Positions 30,485 through 38,982 of a DNA stretch of 64,000 nucleotides are shown piece after piece. Numbering within the stretch: the stretch's first letter is position 1; every line of letters starts with the position of its first letter. A model generated the notes under the pieces. That model saw only the letters and a program-made list of their open reading frames with translations, was not told the origin of the DNA and did no database searches. The translations under genes and the position numbers were made by a program. The stretch lies in NCBI RefSeq assembly GCF_030010235.1, contig NZ_JASCRS010000002.1, positions 1-64,000 of the forward strand. The letters run 5' to 3'. The DNA is from Leucobacter sp. UT-8R-CII-1-4 (GTDB lineage Bacteria; Actinomycetota; Actinomycetes; Actinomycetales; Microbacteriaceae).

Positions 30485-30543
30485 CAGGCGATGTTTCCTT
30501 TAGTTTTCGTGTGGTGACTCAAAAATTTCGACGAGGATCGCTA

Positions 30544-31179
30544 CTACAGCGACTCAACCCAGTTGCGAAGCAAACGAATGCCTGCCTCACCCGACTTCTC
30601 GGGATGAAACTGAGTTGCGGTGAGCGGTCCGTTCTCGACAGCAGCAATAAATCGCTCGCCGTGTTCGGCCCAAGTCACAAGCGGCTTAGTGCCGGCGGTG
30701 CGACCCTCAATGCTCCACTCTGTTGCCGCGTAGCTGTGCACGAAGTAAAAGCGCTCCTGCTCAATACCGTTGAAGAGCACCGAGCCCGGTGCCGCCTCAA
30801 CCGTGTTCCAGCCCATATGCGGCAGGCGATCCGCTTCAAGCTGCCGAACAGTACCAGGCCACTGCCCGAGACCTTCAGCCTCAATGCCGTGCTCGATCCC
30901 ACGCTCAAACATGACCTGTTCACCAACACAAATGCCAAGCACGGGCATTCCGCCAGCAAGACGGCGGTCGATCAATTCGTCACCGCGCACGGCGCGAAGC
31001 TGCTTCATCACTGCGTCAAAAGCACCGACTCCTGGCACGAGCAAGCCGTCAGCGCGCATCACAGTCTCGGCATCGCTAGTCAGCACTACCTTTGCACCAG
31101 CAACCTCAAGTGCTTTCACGACAGAATGCACATTGCCCGAGCCGTAGTCCAGTACGGCAACGAGCTTTTGTGTGGTCAC
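30544..31179 (-). CDS. hisH: Imidazole glycerol phosphate synthase glutaminase subunit
   Basis: HisH, 211 residues, releases ammonia from glutamine for HisF. Class I amidotransferase residues: Cys in [15 protein letters not shown] (more usually GICLGMQ), [15 protein letters not shown] and the His-x-Glu in [12 protein letters not shown]. It overlaps hisB by 4 bp. The cyclase partner hisF is not in the window. Confidence 0.95.
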   Translation of the reverse strand: MTTQKLVAVLDYGSGNVHSVVKALEVAGAKVVLTSDAETVMRADGLLVPGVGAFDAVMKQLRAVRGDELIDRRLAGGMPVLGICVGEQVMFERGIEHGIEAEGLGQWPGTVRQLEADRLPHMGWNTVEAAPGSVLFNGIEQERFYFVHSYAATEWSIEGRTAGTKPLVTWAEHGERFIAAVENGPLTATQFHPEKSGEAGIRLLRNWVESL

Positions 31180-31784
31180 AGTGTGCCCTTGGTGCTTGGC
31201 ACACCGACGGTGAGCGGATCGTAAGCCTTTGCCTGGCGGAACGCACGAGCGAAAGCCTTAAACTCTGCCTCAGCGATGTGGTGCGGGTCGCGGCCCTCAA
31301 CCAAACGCAGGTGCACAGTGAGGCGCGCGTTCAGCACGAGTGCCTCAAAGAAGTGACGGATCATGCTGCCAGTGAAGTGCCCACCGATCAGGTGAAACTC
31401 AAGACCAGCTGGCTCGCCGCTGTGCACGAGGTACGGACGGCCCGAGATATCGACGACGGCCTGAGCGAGCGCTTCGTCGAGTGGAACGAGGGCATCACCG
31501 TATCGGAAGATACCGCTCTTGTCGCCGAGCGCTTCAAGCAGGGCCTGGCCCAGCAGAATTCCGGTGTCTTCAACCGTGTGATGCACGTCGATGTGCACGT
31601 CTCCGGTTGCGCGAACAGTGAGATCGGTCAACGAGTGACGAGCAAAAGCGGTGAGCATGTGGTCGAAAAACGGAACACCGGTGGCAACATCTGCTTCACC
31701 GGTGCCGTCAAGGTTCACGCTGATGGAAATCTGTGACTCGCTCGTTGCTCGTTCGAGCGTGGCGATGCGGGGCGCTTGAGACAT
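31176..31784 (-). CDS. hisB: Imidazoleglycerol-phosphate dehydratase
   Basis: HisB, 202 residues, a Mn-dependent dehydratase. Motifs: [36 protein letters not shown] and [24 protein letters not shown], giving the two conserved HHxxE sites. It starts 9 bases after the ccdA-like gene, so it is now transcribed with an unrelated redox pair. Confidence 0.96.
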   Translation of the reverse strand: MSQAPRIATLERATSESQISISVNLDGTGEADVATGVPFFDHMLTAFARHSLTDLTVRATGDVHIDVHHTVEDTGILLGQALLEALGDKSGIFRYGDALVPLDEALAQAVVDISGRPYLVHSGEPAGLEFHLIGGHFTGSMIRHFFEALVLNARLTVHLRLVEGRDPHHIAEAEFKAFARAFRQAKAYDPLTVGVPSTKGTL

Positions 31785-31793
31785 ACTTTCATC

Positions 31794-32612
31794 CTAGTCG
31801 TTTGCAGGCGTCCGCTTTTTTCGAGTCAGCACAATCAGGGTGATCACCGCGGCAAGCACCAGAAGGCCCACGATGAAGACCCAATCGGGCACACCGGCAG
31901 TCCAGTTCATCACACTTGATTCAAGTCGAGCTTGGTCGGTAGCGCCAAGCACACCGCCAAGCGAGGTCGTGCCGTGCGTCACCAACAGCAACACACCGAT
32001 CGCCACAGTGAGCGCACCGCCGATGATGTTTGTCCAGGTGTTGCGCCAGCGGCCAATAACAACCTCGCGTGGGCGCACAAGCTTTCGCACCGCCGGGAGG
32101 CGATCCCAAAGCAGGGCCAGCAAAAAGAGCGGCACCACCATTCCCGCTGCGAACACCATCAGCACCAAACCGCCAAAGAGCGGGCTTGCCCCAAACGCAG
32201 CGAAGGTGAGTGCAGCACCGAGCATGGGGCCAGCGCACACACCGGCCAAACCGTAGACAGTACCGAGCGCAAACACCGAGAGAATCGAGGCGCTCTTCGC
32301 GCCGCGCTGCCGAACAACACCGGGCAATTGCACACCAAGCATCATTATCGCGCCGAGCACAATCACGATAATTGCTGAGACGGTGACAAGTTCAAATCGA
32401 TATCGGTTCACCCACGCACCGAGCGTGCCAGCGAGCACACCAAGCGGCACAAGAGTTACGCACAAACCTGCGAAAAACACTGCGGTCCGCGCAAAGAGCG
32501 CTCCTGGGCTGGTGAACGCGTAAGCGAAAAACGCCGGGAGCAGCATCACCGAACACGGGCTCAGCAGAGTAAGAATGCCGCCAAGAAACGCACCGAGCAG
32601 GCTAAGATCCAC
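31794..32612 (-). CDS. CcdA/DsbD-type transmembrane electron-transfer protein
   Basis: A 272-residue protein with six to eight membrane segments. The core has LLSPCSVMLLPAFFAYAF near the N-terminus (first conserved Cys after Pro-Ser/Ser-Pro) and GLAGVCAGPMLGAALTFAAF (second conserved Cys), the pair that carries reducing power across the membrane in CcdA. The GTG start overlaps the dsbA-like stop by one base, so the two should act together in extracytoplasmic thiol chemistry. A last membrane segment ends in RKKRTPAND. Confidence 0.9.
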   Translation of the reverse strand: MDLSLLGAFLGGILTLLSPCSVMLLPAFFAYAFTSPGALFARTAVFFAGLCVTLVPLGVLAGTLGAWVNRYRFELVTVSAIIVIVLGAIMMLGVQLPGVVRQRGAKSASILSVFALGTVYGLAGVCAGPMLGAALTFAAFGASPLFGGLVLMVFAAGMVVPLFLLALLWDRLPAVRKLVRPREVVIGRWRNTWTNIIGGALTVAIGVLLLVTHGTTSLGGVLGATDQARLESSVMNWTAGVPDWVFIVGLLVLAAVITLIVLTRKKRTPAND

Positions 32613-33367
32613 TAGCTTGCAAGCTCCAGCTGCTGATCAATGAACTGACGGAACGCCTCAATCGGCTGTGCGCCGCTGAGCGCCTGATCACCAATCGCAA
32701 AGAACGGCACACCGGTTACACCAAGTGACTGCGCCTGAGCGGTGCTCGCGTGCACGGCGTCAATGAGATCCTGTCGCTCCATATCAGCCTCAAACTTCTT
32801 AAGGTCTGGCACGCCGGCAACCTTCGCGAAGGCGATGAGCTCTTCGGTTGGCAATTCGGGGTGACCGCTCTCGGGAGCCGCGTCATAGACGGCCTTCACG
32901 AACTCGAAGTACCTGCCCTGCTCGCCTGCGGCACGCGCCGCAGTTGCCGCCCGCACAGATTCTTCACCGAAGAATGCGACGTCATGCATCTCAATGCGCA
33001 CCTTGCCCGCATCAACGTATTCCTTCACTACCTGAGGCAGAGTGTCGCGTGACACCACTGCGCAGAACGGGCAACGGAAGTCGACCCACTCGCTCAGCAC
33101 TACCGGCGCATCAATATCGCCGATCGCCATCGGATCGCCCTCGATCTGTCGAATATGCGAAACCGCTGCAGATCCAGCGTTATCGCCTGCCGCTGAGTCG
33201 CCAGTCGAGGCAGTGCCTGCAGCGCCGCTCTGCGCAGCATTCCACTGAATTCCGCCAAAGAGCAGACCACCAACCGCGACGACGCCGAGCACAATATTGA
33301 GCACACGTGAGCGGCGAAGCTTTCGTTCGAGTTCGAATCTAGGCATGGCTTCAGGAGGAAGTGTCAT
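32612..33367 (-). CDS. DsbA-like thioredoxin-fold oxidoreductase, membrane-anchored
   Basis: A 251-residue protein. A basic start (ELERKLRRSR) leads into one membrane segment (VLNIVLGVVAVGGLLFG), then a flexible Ser/Ala/Gly linker. The thioredoxin fold follows with the active site FRCPFCAVVSRDTLP (CPFC), an inserted helical domain and the cis-Pro TGVPFFAIGDQALSGAQP. Likely outside the membrane, forming or shuffling disulfides; CcdA directly downstream may control its redox state. The TSP3-like protein at 994-1797 would be a candidate substrate type. Confidence 0.92.
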   Translation of the reverse strand: MTLPPEAMPRFELERKLRRSRVLNIVLGVVAVGGLLFGGIQWNAAQSGAAGTASTGDSAAGDNAGSAAVSHIRQIEGDPMAIGDIDAPVVLSEWVDFRCPFCAVVSRDTLPQVVKEYVDAGKVRIEMHDVAFFGEESVRAATAARAAGEQGRYFEFVKAVYDAAPESGHPELPTEELIAFAKVAGVPDLKKFEADMERQDLIDAVHASTAQAQSLGVTGVPFFAIGDQALSGAQPIEAFRQFIDQQLELAS

Positions 33368-33495
33368 ACCTCCCAGGGTATGTCACGGGCCAGGCGAGAC
33401 TTTCCGCGTTCACTCAGGAATGACTGACATATGAAGTTCAAAAGGGTTGCCTCACCTTGCTTGTCACGGCAGCGATTGCGCGTGAAGATATGACC

Positions 33496-34236
33496 ATGAG
33501 TGAAAAACAAGCGGATCTTGAGTCGGCGCTTGACCACCTGCATGCAGCCCACGACGAGGGTCGCATTGGTCAGCGGCTGAACTGGCTACGCGCCGGAGTG
33601 CTCGGCGCGAATGACGGCATTGTGTCGGTCGCGGGCGTGGTCGTCGGTGTCGCTGCGGCTACGCCGGGAAACACGGCAGCTATCGCCACTGCCGGCATTG
33701 CCGCGCTGGTGGCGGGTGCGTTCTCGATGGCCGGCGGTGAGTACGTCTCGGTAAGCACTCAGCGCGACACCGAAAAAGCATTGATCGCTCGCGAGATTCA
33801 AGAACTCGAAGAGCAGCCCGCCGCAGAATTGGCAGAACTCACAGGCCTCTATCGCAAGCGTGGGCTTTCTGCCGATCTCGCTAGACAGGTTGCCGAAGAG
33901 CTCACCAAACACGACGCACTCGCGGCTCACGCAGAGGTTGAGCTGGGCATTGATCCTGAAGAATTTACAAGCCCCTGGGCAGCCGCAGTTTCTTCATTTG
34001 TGGCATTCACCATTGGAGCGCTGATTCCGCTTCTGATGATTCTGCTCCCAATCGGCAACGCCACGATTGTCACGGCGGTTTCCGTGGTGGTCGGCTTGTT
34101 GCTGACCGGCTGGATCAGCGCTCGCCTGGGCAAGGCACCCGTATTACCAGCGATATTGCGAAATGTGCTGATGGGATCGGCGACCATGGCCGCCACCTAC
34201 TTCATCGGCCTCGCCTTTGGTGTGGTGGTCGGTTAA
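33496..34236 (+). CDS. VIT1/CCC1-type iron/manganese transporter
   Basis: A 246-residue membrane protein of the VIT family, which moves Fe2+ or Mn2+ out of the cytoplasm. Signatures: NWLRAGVLGANDGIVSVAGVVVGVA in segment 1, AGAFSMAGGEYVSVSTQRDTEKA with the amphipathic Glu-rich metal-binding loop, and three more membrane segments (AFTIGALIPLLMIL onward). ATG at 33496; another ATG lies two codons upstream. It diverges from the dsbA-like gene and converges on hisC. Confidence 0.92.
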   Translation: MSEKQADLESALDHLHAAHDEGRIGQRLNWLRAGVLGANDGIVSVAGVVVGVAAATPGNTAAIATAGIAALVAGAFSMAGGEYVSVSTQRDTEKALIAREIQELEEQPAAELAELTGLYRKRGLSADLARQVAEELTKHDALAAHAEVELGIDPEEFTSPWAAAVSSFVAFTIGALIPLLMILLPIGNATIVTAVSVVVGLLLTGWISARLGKAPVLPAILRNVLMGSATMAATYFIGLAFGVVVG

Positions 34237-34256
34237 ACCCAAGCTGCACGAAGACG

Positions 34257-34323
34257 CGCGCAAACATTAATAGCGGGACCCGATGCAAGCTGTGCATTGG
34301 ACCCCGCTATTAACGTTTGCGCG
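34257..34323. terminator. Large bidirectional hairpin between the VIT gene and hisC
   Basis: 21-base arms (34257-34277 and 34303-34323) match with one exception, which is a G-U pair in one orientation. The 25-base loop contains its own ATGCA/TGCAT mini-stem. There is no T-tract on either side. Position between two convergent stops fits a bidirectional terminator. Confidence 0.7.
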
Positions 34324-34367
34324 GAGCGACCATCGACCGAACAATCTCGGGCGGTGGAGCTTTGGCG

Positions 34368-35456
34368 CTAAGCTTTGGCGCCGCCTGGCCCAAGCGCGCG
34401 AATAGCTTCGATGAGCTGGGTTGTCTCGTCTGCAGTTCCTGCGGTCAAACGCAAATGGCCATCGATGCTGAGGTTACGAATCAGAATTCCCTCAGCTCGG
34501 AGCGCTTCAAAAGTGGCCTCAGGGCTTGCAAAGCCACCAACCAGAATGAAGTTGGCTCCCGAGGGATGCACGAGGTAGCCCATGCCTTCAAGCTCAGCAG
34601 CAAGACGATCGCGCTGCAAACGAATATCGTCGACCGCGCGAAGCATTTCTGCTGAGTGGCGCAGTGCCGCAGAGGCTGCAGCTTGTGTGAGTGCCGACAG
34701 ATGGTAAGGCAAGCGAACGAGACGCAGCGCGTCTACAACGGCGGCATCTGCAGCGAGGTAACCCAGACGCACACCGGCGAACGCGAATGCCTTGCTCATG
34801 GTGCGTGACACCAGCAGACGAGGACGACCGGGCAACAAGGAAAGCGCACTCTCGTGGGAACTGTCGAACTCATGGTAGGCCTCATCAACCACGAGGATGC
34901 CGTCGAAGGCGTCGTAGGCAGCCTTCACGACATCAAGATCAAGCGAGGTGCCCGTGGGATTGTTTGGCCCACACAGGATCGCGATGCTCGGCTTGTGCTC
35001 TTCAAGCGCCTCGACCACAAGCTCAGCGGTGAGCGCGTAATCGTTCGGGCGCGCAACTGGAATCCACTCGGTATCAGTACCACCTGCGAGCAGTGGATAC
35101 ATCGAATAGGTGGGGGTAAAGCTCAAGAGGCTGCGTCCCGGGCCACCAAAAGCCTGAAGCACCTGCTGCAGCACCTCGTTTGAACCGTTTGCTGCCCAGA
35201 GCTGTTCAGCAGTCAGCCCGTGACCGAGATAGCGCGCCAGATCTTCGCGCAGACCCATGAACTCACGGTCCGGGTAACGATTCACACCACGCACTGCGTC
35301 TCCGAGCGAAGCGATGATGTCTTCAATGACATCTTCTGGCAACGGATGCGTGTTCTCGTTTACGTTCAGGCTTACGGGAACCGGATCTTGTGGAGCACCG
35401 TAGGGTTCTTTGCCAACAAGGTTTGCGCGGAGGGGCAGATCGCTGAGACTGGTCAC
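34368..35456 (-). CDS. hisC: Histidinol-phosphate aminotransferase
   Basis: HisC, 362 residues from the GTG at 35456. It transfers an amino group to imidazole-acetol phosphate. Blocks: VSLNVNENTHPLPEDV, NRYPDREFMGLREDLARYLG, ANGSNEVLQQVL, CGPNNPTGT, VDEAYHEF and the PLP-lysine motif SRTMSKAFAFAGVRLGYL (Lys222). The open frame extends 48 codons upstream, but homology begins at VTSLSDLPLRANL. There is no clear Shine-Dalgarno, so the message may be leaderless or nearly so. hisC is separated from hisB by three unrelated genes. Confidence 0.95.
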   Translation of the reverse strand: MTSLSDLPLRANLVGKEPYGAPQDPVPVSLNVNENTHPLPEDVIEDIIASLGDAVRGVNRYPDREFMGLREDLARYLGHGLTAEQLWAANGSNEVLQQVLQAFGGPGRSLLSFTPTYSMYPLLAGGTDTEWIPVARPNDYALTAELVVEALEEHKPSIAILCGPNNPTGTSLDLDVVKAAYDAFDGILVVDEAYHEFDSSHESALSLLPGRPRLLVSRTMSKAFAFAGVRLGYLAADAAVVDALRLVRLPYHLSALTQAAASAALRHSAEMLRAVDDIRLQRDRLAAELEGMGYLVHPSGANFILVGGFASPEATFEALRAEGILIRNLSIDGHLRLTAGTADETTQLIEAIRALGPGGAKA

Positions 35457-35502
35457 AATTGCAAGTCTATGGCTTGCAGCACTACCCCGAACGCCAAGCT
35501 TA

Positions 35503-35964
35503 TTAAATGCCAAGCTCGGAAGCGCTCGCGACACCGGGGGCCTCTGCATAACGCAGCGGAACAGCAATCGGCTGGCCGGCCTGCACACCCGAACCATCAA
35601 GCTTGTTCAACTGAACAATTTCGGCAACCAGGTCGCGTGGATCAACGTTTGGATCAAGCGCGCTTGCGACGCTCCACAGCGATTCACCGGGCAGTACGAC
35701 AACATAACCAAAATCAGTGTTGCCGCTCTCGGCAGTAGCCACCGCTTGCGAACCACCAAACACCGCAGCAATCGCAAGCGCACCGATCACGAGCAGGGTG
35801 GCGAGGGCGCCGAAGACAGCACGGCCGCGACGGGTGAGACGCAAACGCGTACGAGCGGCCTGCGAAGCGAGCGGAGCGGCCTGAGCTGCAGCGTCAACAG
35901 CAGCGACTGCGCGTGCGATTGGGCTGGTCATCGGGCTGGAAATGGTGGCGATCGATGCGGTCAT
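35503..35964 (-). CDS. LysM-domain membrane protein, SOS cell-division suppressor type (ChiZ/DivS-like)
   Basis: A 153-residue protein. Residues 1-45 are an Ala/Ser-rich cytoplasmic segment, RLRLTRRGR precedes one membrane span (AVFGALATLLVIGALAIAAVF), and a C-terminal LysM-like domain follows (YVVVLPGESLWSVASALDPNVDPRDLVAEIVQLN). The gene diverges from lexA across a region full of LexA half-sites. In mycobacteria (Rv2719c/ChiZ) and Corynebacterium (DivS), the LysM gene divergent from lexA is SOS-induced and halts division, so the same role is inferred. GAGGAG precedes the ATG at 35964. Confidence 0.88.
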   Translation of the reverse strand: MTASIATISSPMTSPIARAVAAVDAAAQAAPLASQAARTRLRLTRRGRAVFGALATLLVIGALAIAAVFGGSQAVATAESGNTDFGYVVVLPGESLWSVASALDPNVDPRDLVAEIVQLNKLDGSGVQAGQPIAVPLRYAEAPGVASASELGI

Positions 35965-36245
35965 GATCTGTTCCTCCTCGGCTTGCGATGTTCGCACTTT
36001 CTAGTGCTATTCGAACATCTCTTTCGAATGTATCTTCGAATCAAAGAAACCGCAAGCTCTCATTCGAACATTTACGCGAAGAAATTCACGCGACACTCGA
36101 ACAAACCTTTGCCTTCATTCGAACACAACAGCTAGGGTTTCGATTACGAGGCAACTGAACCACCAACCTCCGACATTCATGGTTTTGCCCTGAATATCCG
36201 CGAAATTACCTAGTTGCATCGACGCACAAGCGAAGGACAGAGACC
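35965..36245. promoter_or_regulatory. Divergent lexA / LysM control region with clustered LexA half-sites
   Basis: Besides the best box at 36024-36039, TCGAAC half-sites occur at 36010-36016, 36063-36069, 36097-36102 and 36118-36124, three of them in the context ATTCGAACA. The spread over more than 100 bases suggests several weak operators acting on both genes. I could not place a confident -10/-35 for either gene. Confidence 0.7.
36024..36039. promoter_or_regulatory. LexA box (SOS box)
   Basis: TCGAATGTATCTTCGA fits the actinobacterial consensus TCGAAC-N4-GTTCGA with five of six bases in each arm. It lies about 60 bases upstream of the LysM gene and 206 upstream of lexA. Confidence 0.75.
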
Positions 36246-36911
36246 ATGACTGCAGACACCAGCAGCCGGCCCCCAAAGCCACTCACCGAGAAGCAGCAGG
36301 CGATCCTCGAATTTATTTCTCGGTCTGTTGAGAGCCGTGGTTACCCGCCAAGCATGCGCGAAATCGGCGACGCAGTTGGCCTTTCTTCCCTATCAAGCGT
36401 CACGCATCAGCTCAGTCGGCTAGAACTCGCCGGTCACATTCGCCGCGACCCCAACCGTCCGCGCGCGCTCGAGGTACTCACCGAGCTGGCAAGCACTGCT
36501 CAGTCAATCGCCGACTCCCCCTCAGTTCAGCCCGAAGAAACGGCATACGTGCCTCTCGTCGGCAGAATCGCGGCGGGTGTGCCGATCACAGCTGAGCAAC
36601 AGGTTGAAGAACTCGTGCCGCTGCCCCGCCAACTCGTTGGCGACGGTCAGCTATTTATGCTCAAGGTGTACGGCGAATCCATGATTGACGCTGCCATCTG
36701 TGACGGCGACTTCGTTGTGGTGCGTCAACAGCGCGACGCAGAAAACGGCGACATCGTCGCCGCCATGCTCGACGGAGAAGCAACCGTGAAAGTGTTCCGC
36801 CGCCGCGACGGCCACACCTGGCTGCTCCCCCGAAACAGCGCCTTCGAGCCGATTCTTGGTGACCATGCCGAAGTTCTCGGCAAGGTAGTTGCAGTCTTCC
36901 GCTCGGTTTAG
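36246..36911 (+). CDS. lexA: LexA repressor
   Basis: LexA, 221 residues, represses the SOS genes until RecA filaments trigger self-cleavage. The winged helix is at 12-75 ([33 protein letters not shown]). The cleavage site is Ala110-Gly111 (GRIAAGVPI), catalytic Ser145 ([10 protein letters not shown]) and Lys182 (TVKVFRR). It diverges from the LysM suppressor and its stop overlaps the convergent metF stop by 4 bp. Half-sites upstream indicate autoregulation. Confidence 0.98.
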   Translation: MTADTSSRPPKPLTEKQQAILEFISRSVESRGYPPSMREIGDAVGLSSLSSVTHQLSRLELAGHIRRDPNRPRALEVLTELASTAQSIADSPSVQPEETAYVPLVGRIAAGVPITAEQQVEELVPLPRQLVGDGQLFMLKVYGESMIDAAICDGDFVVVRQQRDAENGDIVAAMLDGEATVKVFRRRDGHTWLLPRNSAFEPILGDHAEVLGKVVAVFRSV

Positions 36912-37822
36912 TTCGCTGATATCAGCTGCGCTGAATCAAGCAATTCAAGTTCGCGCAGCACGGCAAGCACCTGTTCATGCCTGTTAAAGGTGTAGAGGTG
37001 GATCGACGGCGCTCCACCTGCCAAAAGCTCCCGGCTCAGCTCAATCACATGCTCAACACCTAGCTCTGGCGCAAAGCCTCCAGACGCGTCCATAGCGCGC
37101 ACAAGAGACTCCGGGGCTGGGCGGCCAGCGAGCGAAGCGACCTTACGCAATTGTGCGCTCGTCGAGACCGGCATCAGACCTGGCAACACCGGAATCGAGA
37201 GGCCACGTTCAGCAGCATCTGCGACAAATTGCAGATACTCATCGGCCTGAAAAAACAGCTGAGTGATCGCGAGCTGTGCCCCCGCCTCCTGCTTCGCCAC
37301 CAACCAATCAATATCGGCATTTCGCGAACGGCTGAGCGCGTGTCCATTGGGATAGGCAGCAACGGCGAGGCGACCAACACTGGTGAACTGAGGGCGCTCT
37401 GCGCGGGCCTCGCCAATCAAACGCAGCAACTCAAGCGAGCTGAGCGATCCAGCGACCTCTGAATCGTTTTCACTGAGGCCCTTTGGCGGGTCTCCGCGAA
37501 GCGCCAGAAAGTCGTGCACACCACTATCCATCAATTTGTGGATCACAGCTTTCACTGCACCGCGATCCTCGCCCACCGTGGTGAGGTGGGCCAGAGGCAG
37601 CGCGTCGCTGTGATCACGCAAGTACCTCAAAAGATCGACCGAAGCGTCTCGATTCGAACCATTCGCACCATAGGTGACCGAAAGAAAGTCGGGTTGCACC
37701 GCAGCCAGGTGCTGCACCGCATTACCAAGCGCGAGGGCTGCAGCTCCACTGCGCGCAGGAAACACCTCGAACGAGAATCTTGCCTTAGTCGGCGCGCTCC
37801 CTCTCAGCAGAATCGCATTCAT
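36908..37822 (-). CDS. metF: 5,10-methylenetetrahydrofolate reductase
   Basis: MetF, 304 residues, an FAD enzyme that makes 5-methyl-tetrahydrofolate, the methyl donor for MetE. Visible: [13 protein letters not shown] with the catalytic Glu, [59 protein letters not shown] and PGLMPVST. Last gene of metE / MetE-like / metF, with the preceding gene overlapping by 4 bp. Confidence 0.95.
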   Translation of the reverse strand: MNAILLRGSAPTKARFSFEVFPARSGAAALALGNAVQHLAAVQPDFLSVTYGANGSNRDASVDLLRYLRDHSDALPLAHLTTVGEDRGAVKAVIHKLMDSGVHDFLALRGDPPKGLSENDSEVAGSLSSLELLRLIGEARAERPQFTSVGRLAVAAYPNGHALSRSRNADIDWLVAKQEAGAQLAITQLFFQADEYLQFVADAAERGLSIPVLPGLMPVSTSAQLRKVASLAGRPAPESLVRAMDASGGFAPELGVEHVIELSRELLAGGAPSIHLYTFNRHEQVLAVLRELELLDSAQLISAN

Positions 37823-38982
37823 GCTGCCGCCCCGTTCAACTCAGCGGCAGCAAGCCGGGTGCCACGCACCCGCGCAGCGATCTTCGCGAAAGCAACGTCA
37901 CGGGCAAAGTCAGGTGAACCATGCCGAGGCTTTTCGTCAATAAGGTACGGAGAGAAACCACAGTCATCAGTCGAACCAAGGAGTTCTGCGGGAATGAACC
38001 GTGCAGCCTTCACCAGTTGCTCACTCACCTGCTCTGCGGTCTCTAACTTTGGATTTGTTGGGTTTGTGACTCCGAGAAGCACCCGCGGAGCCCCGCCCGC
38101 CCTCGAGGCGCGCTTCGAAAGCTGGCGACCCACCAATTTCGCGACACGGTCAGGATCCTGCTCACCAGCGGCCTGCACCAAAAAATAGCCAGCTTCGATC
38201 TGAAATAGCTCGGGCAATAGTTCGGCATAGTCAACATCGGCGCTGTGATCAGAATCGTTATCGTTGCCCGGACAAGTGTGCACGCCCACCGCTGTGCGCA
38301 GTTCAGATGAAAGCTCACCCAGCACCCGATTAATGAGGTCGATAAACCCAGCTAGCGCTTCAGGCCCAGCCCAAGGAGCACGCAGATCGTCTCGCAACGC
38401 GAGCCTGCCCTCCGTAAAGTCGATAGTGACACGCGCTGCTCCGGCTGCGAAACATCGACGAATGTCCTCGGCGCAGCCGCTCACCACATCATCAAGAAAG
38501 TCTTCACGCGAGTAATCGCCAAGACCCTGCTGCGGCACCATCAGCGAGAGCATCGATGGTGAAATCACGGCCTGTTTGAGCGGCAGATCAGTCAATTCCC
38601 TTGCCGCCACAACATCGTCTGCCGCCCAGCCTCGATAGCGGAACGGACCTCGCGCAAGGCTCGGAATCACTCGGTGGTGGCCATCGGCAAAGACCGCAAA
38701 GACTGGACCCTCAGCGATGGATCCATCATTCAACGACGTGCCAAGCGGGTAGCTTGAAAAGCTCTGCCTGCGCTGCTCGCCGTCGCTCAATAGGGGCGAT
38801 TCGGTTGCCGCGAAGCGATCCAGCGTATCTTCTACTGCGTGCTGCTGCGCAGCGGCAAGCTCTGCCTGCGTGATTAAGCCAGTTTCGGCGTCGAGCACTG
38901 CACGCTGCAGCGCGCTCGGCCGCGGCAGCGAGCCAACCGGTTCGGTCGGAAGCTCGCTGCCGCTCGGCCAGCGCTCGGTCAT
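37819..38982 (-). CDS. Stand-alone MetE C-terminal-domain-like methyltransferase
   Basis: A 387-residue relative of the catalytic half of cobalamin-independent methionine synthase. Family features: PVGSLPRP at the start, LSDGEQRRQSF, the zinc-site HTCPGND (His and Cys, normally HxC), and DDCGFSP (final Cys ligand). It lacks the N-terminal folate-binding half. It lies between metE and metF with 4-bp overlaps at both ends, so it belongs to methionine supply. Possible jobs are methyl transfer from another donor such as S-methylmethionine, or a core-MetS-like protein using a methyl-corrinoid protein; the substrate cannot be read from sequence. Confidence 0.85.
   Translation of the reverse strand: MTERWPSGSELPTEPVGSLPRPSALQRAVLDAETGLITQAELAAAQQHAVEDTLDRFAATESPLLSDGEQRRQSFSSYPLGTSLNDGSIAEGPVFAVFADGHHRVIPSLARGPFRYRGWAADDVVAARELTDLPLKQAVISPSMLSLMVPQQGLGDYSREDFLDDVVSGCAEDIRRCFAAGAARVTIDFTEGRLALRDDLRAPWAGPEALAGFIDLINRVLGELSSELRTAVGVHTCPGNDNDSDHSADVDYAELLPELFQIEAGYFLVQAAGEQDPDRVAKLVGRQLSKRASRAGGAPRVLLGVTNPTNPKLETAEQVSEQLVKAARFIPAELLGSTDDCGFSPYLIDEKPRHGSPDFARDVAFAKIAARVRGTRLAAAELNGAAA

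Noticed and set aside
29980-31224. A 414-codon plus-strand frame
   Set aside because: It is antisense to hisA, hisH and hisB and contains no recognisable domain.
35457-35600. Upstream extension of hisC
   Set aside because: The extra residues overlap the LysM gene and are not HisC-like.
36010-36027. Reading TCGAACATCTCTTTCGA as the main LexA box
   Set aside because: The arms are spaced one base too far apart; the overlapping 36024-36039 site fits the 16-base spacing.
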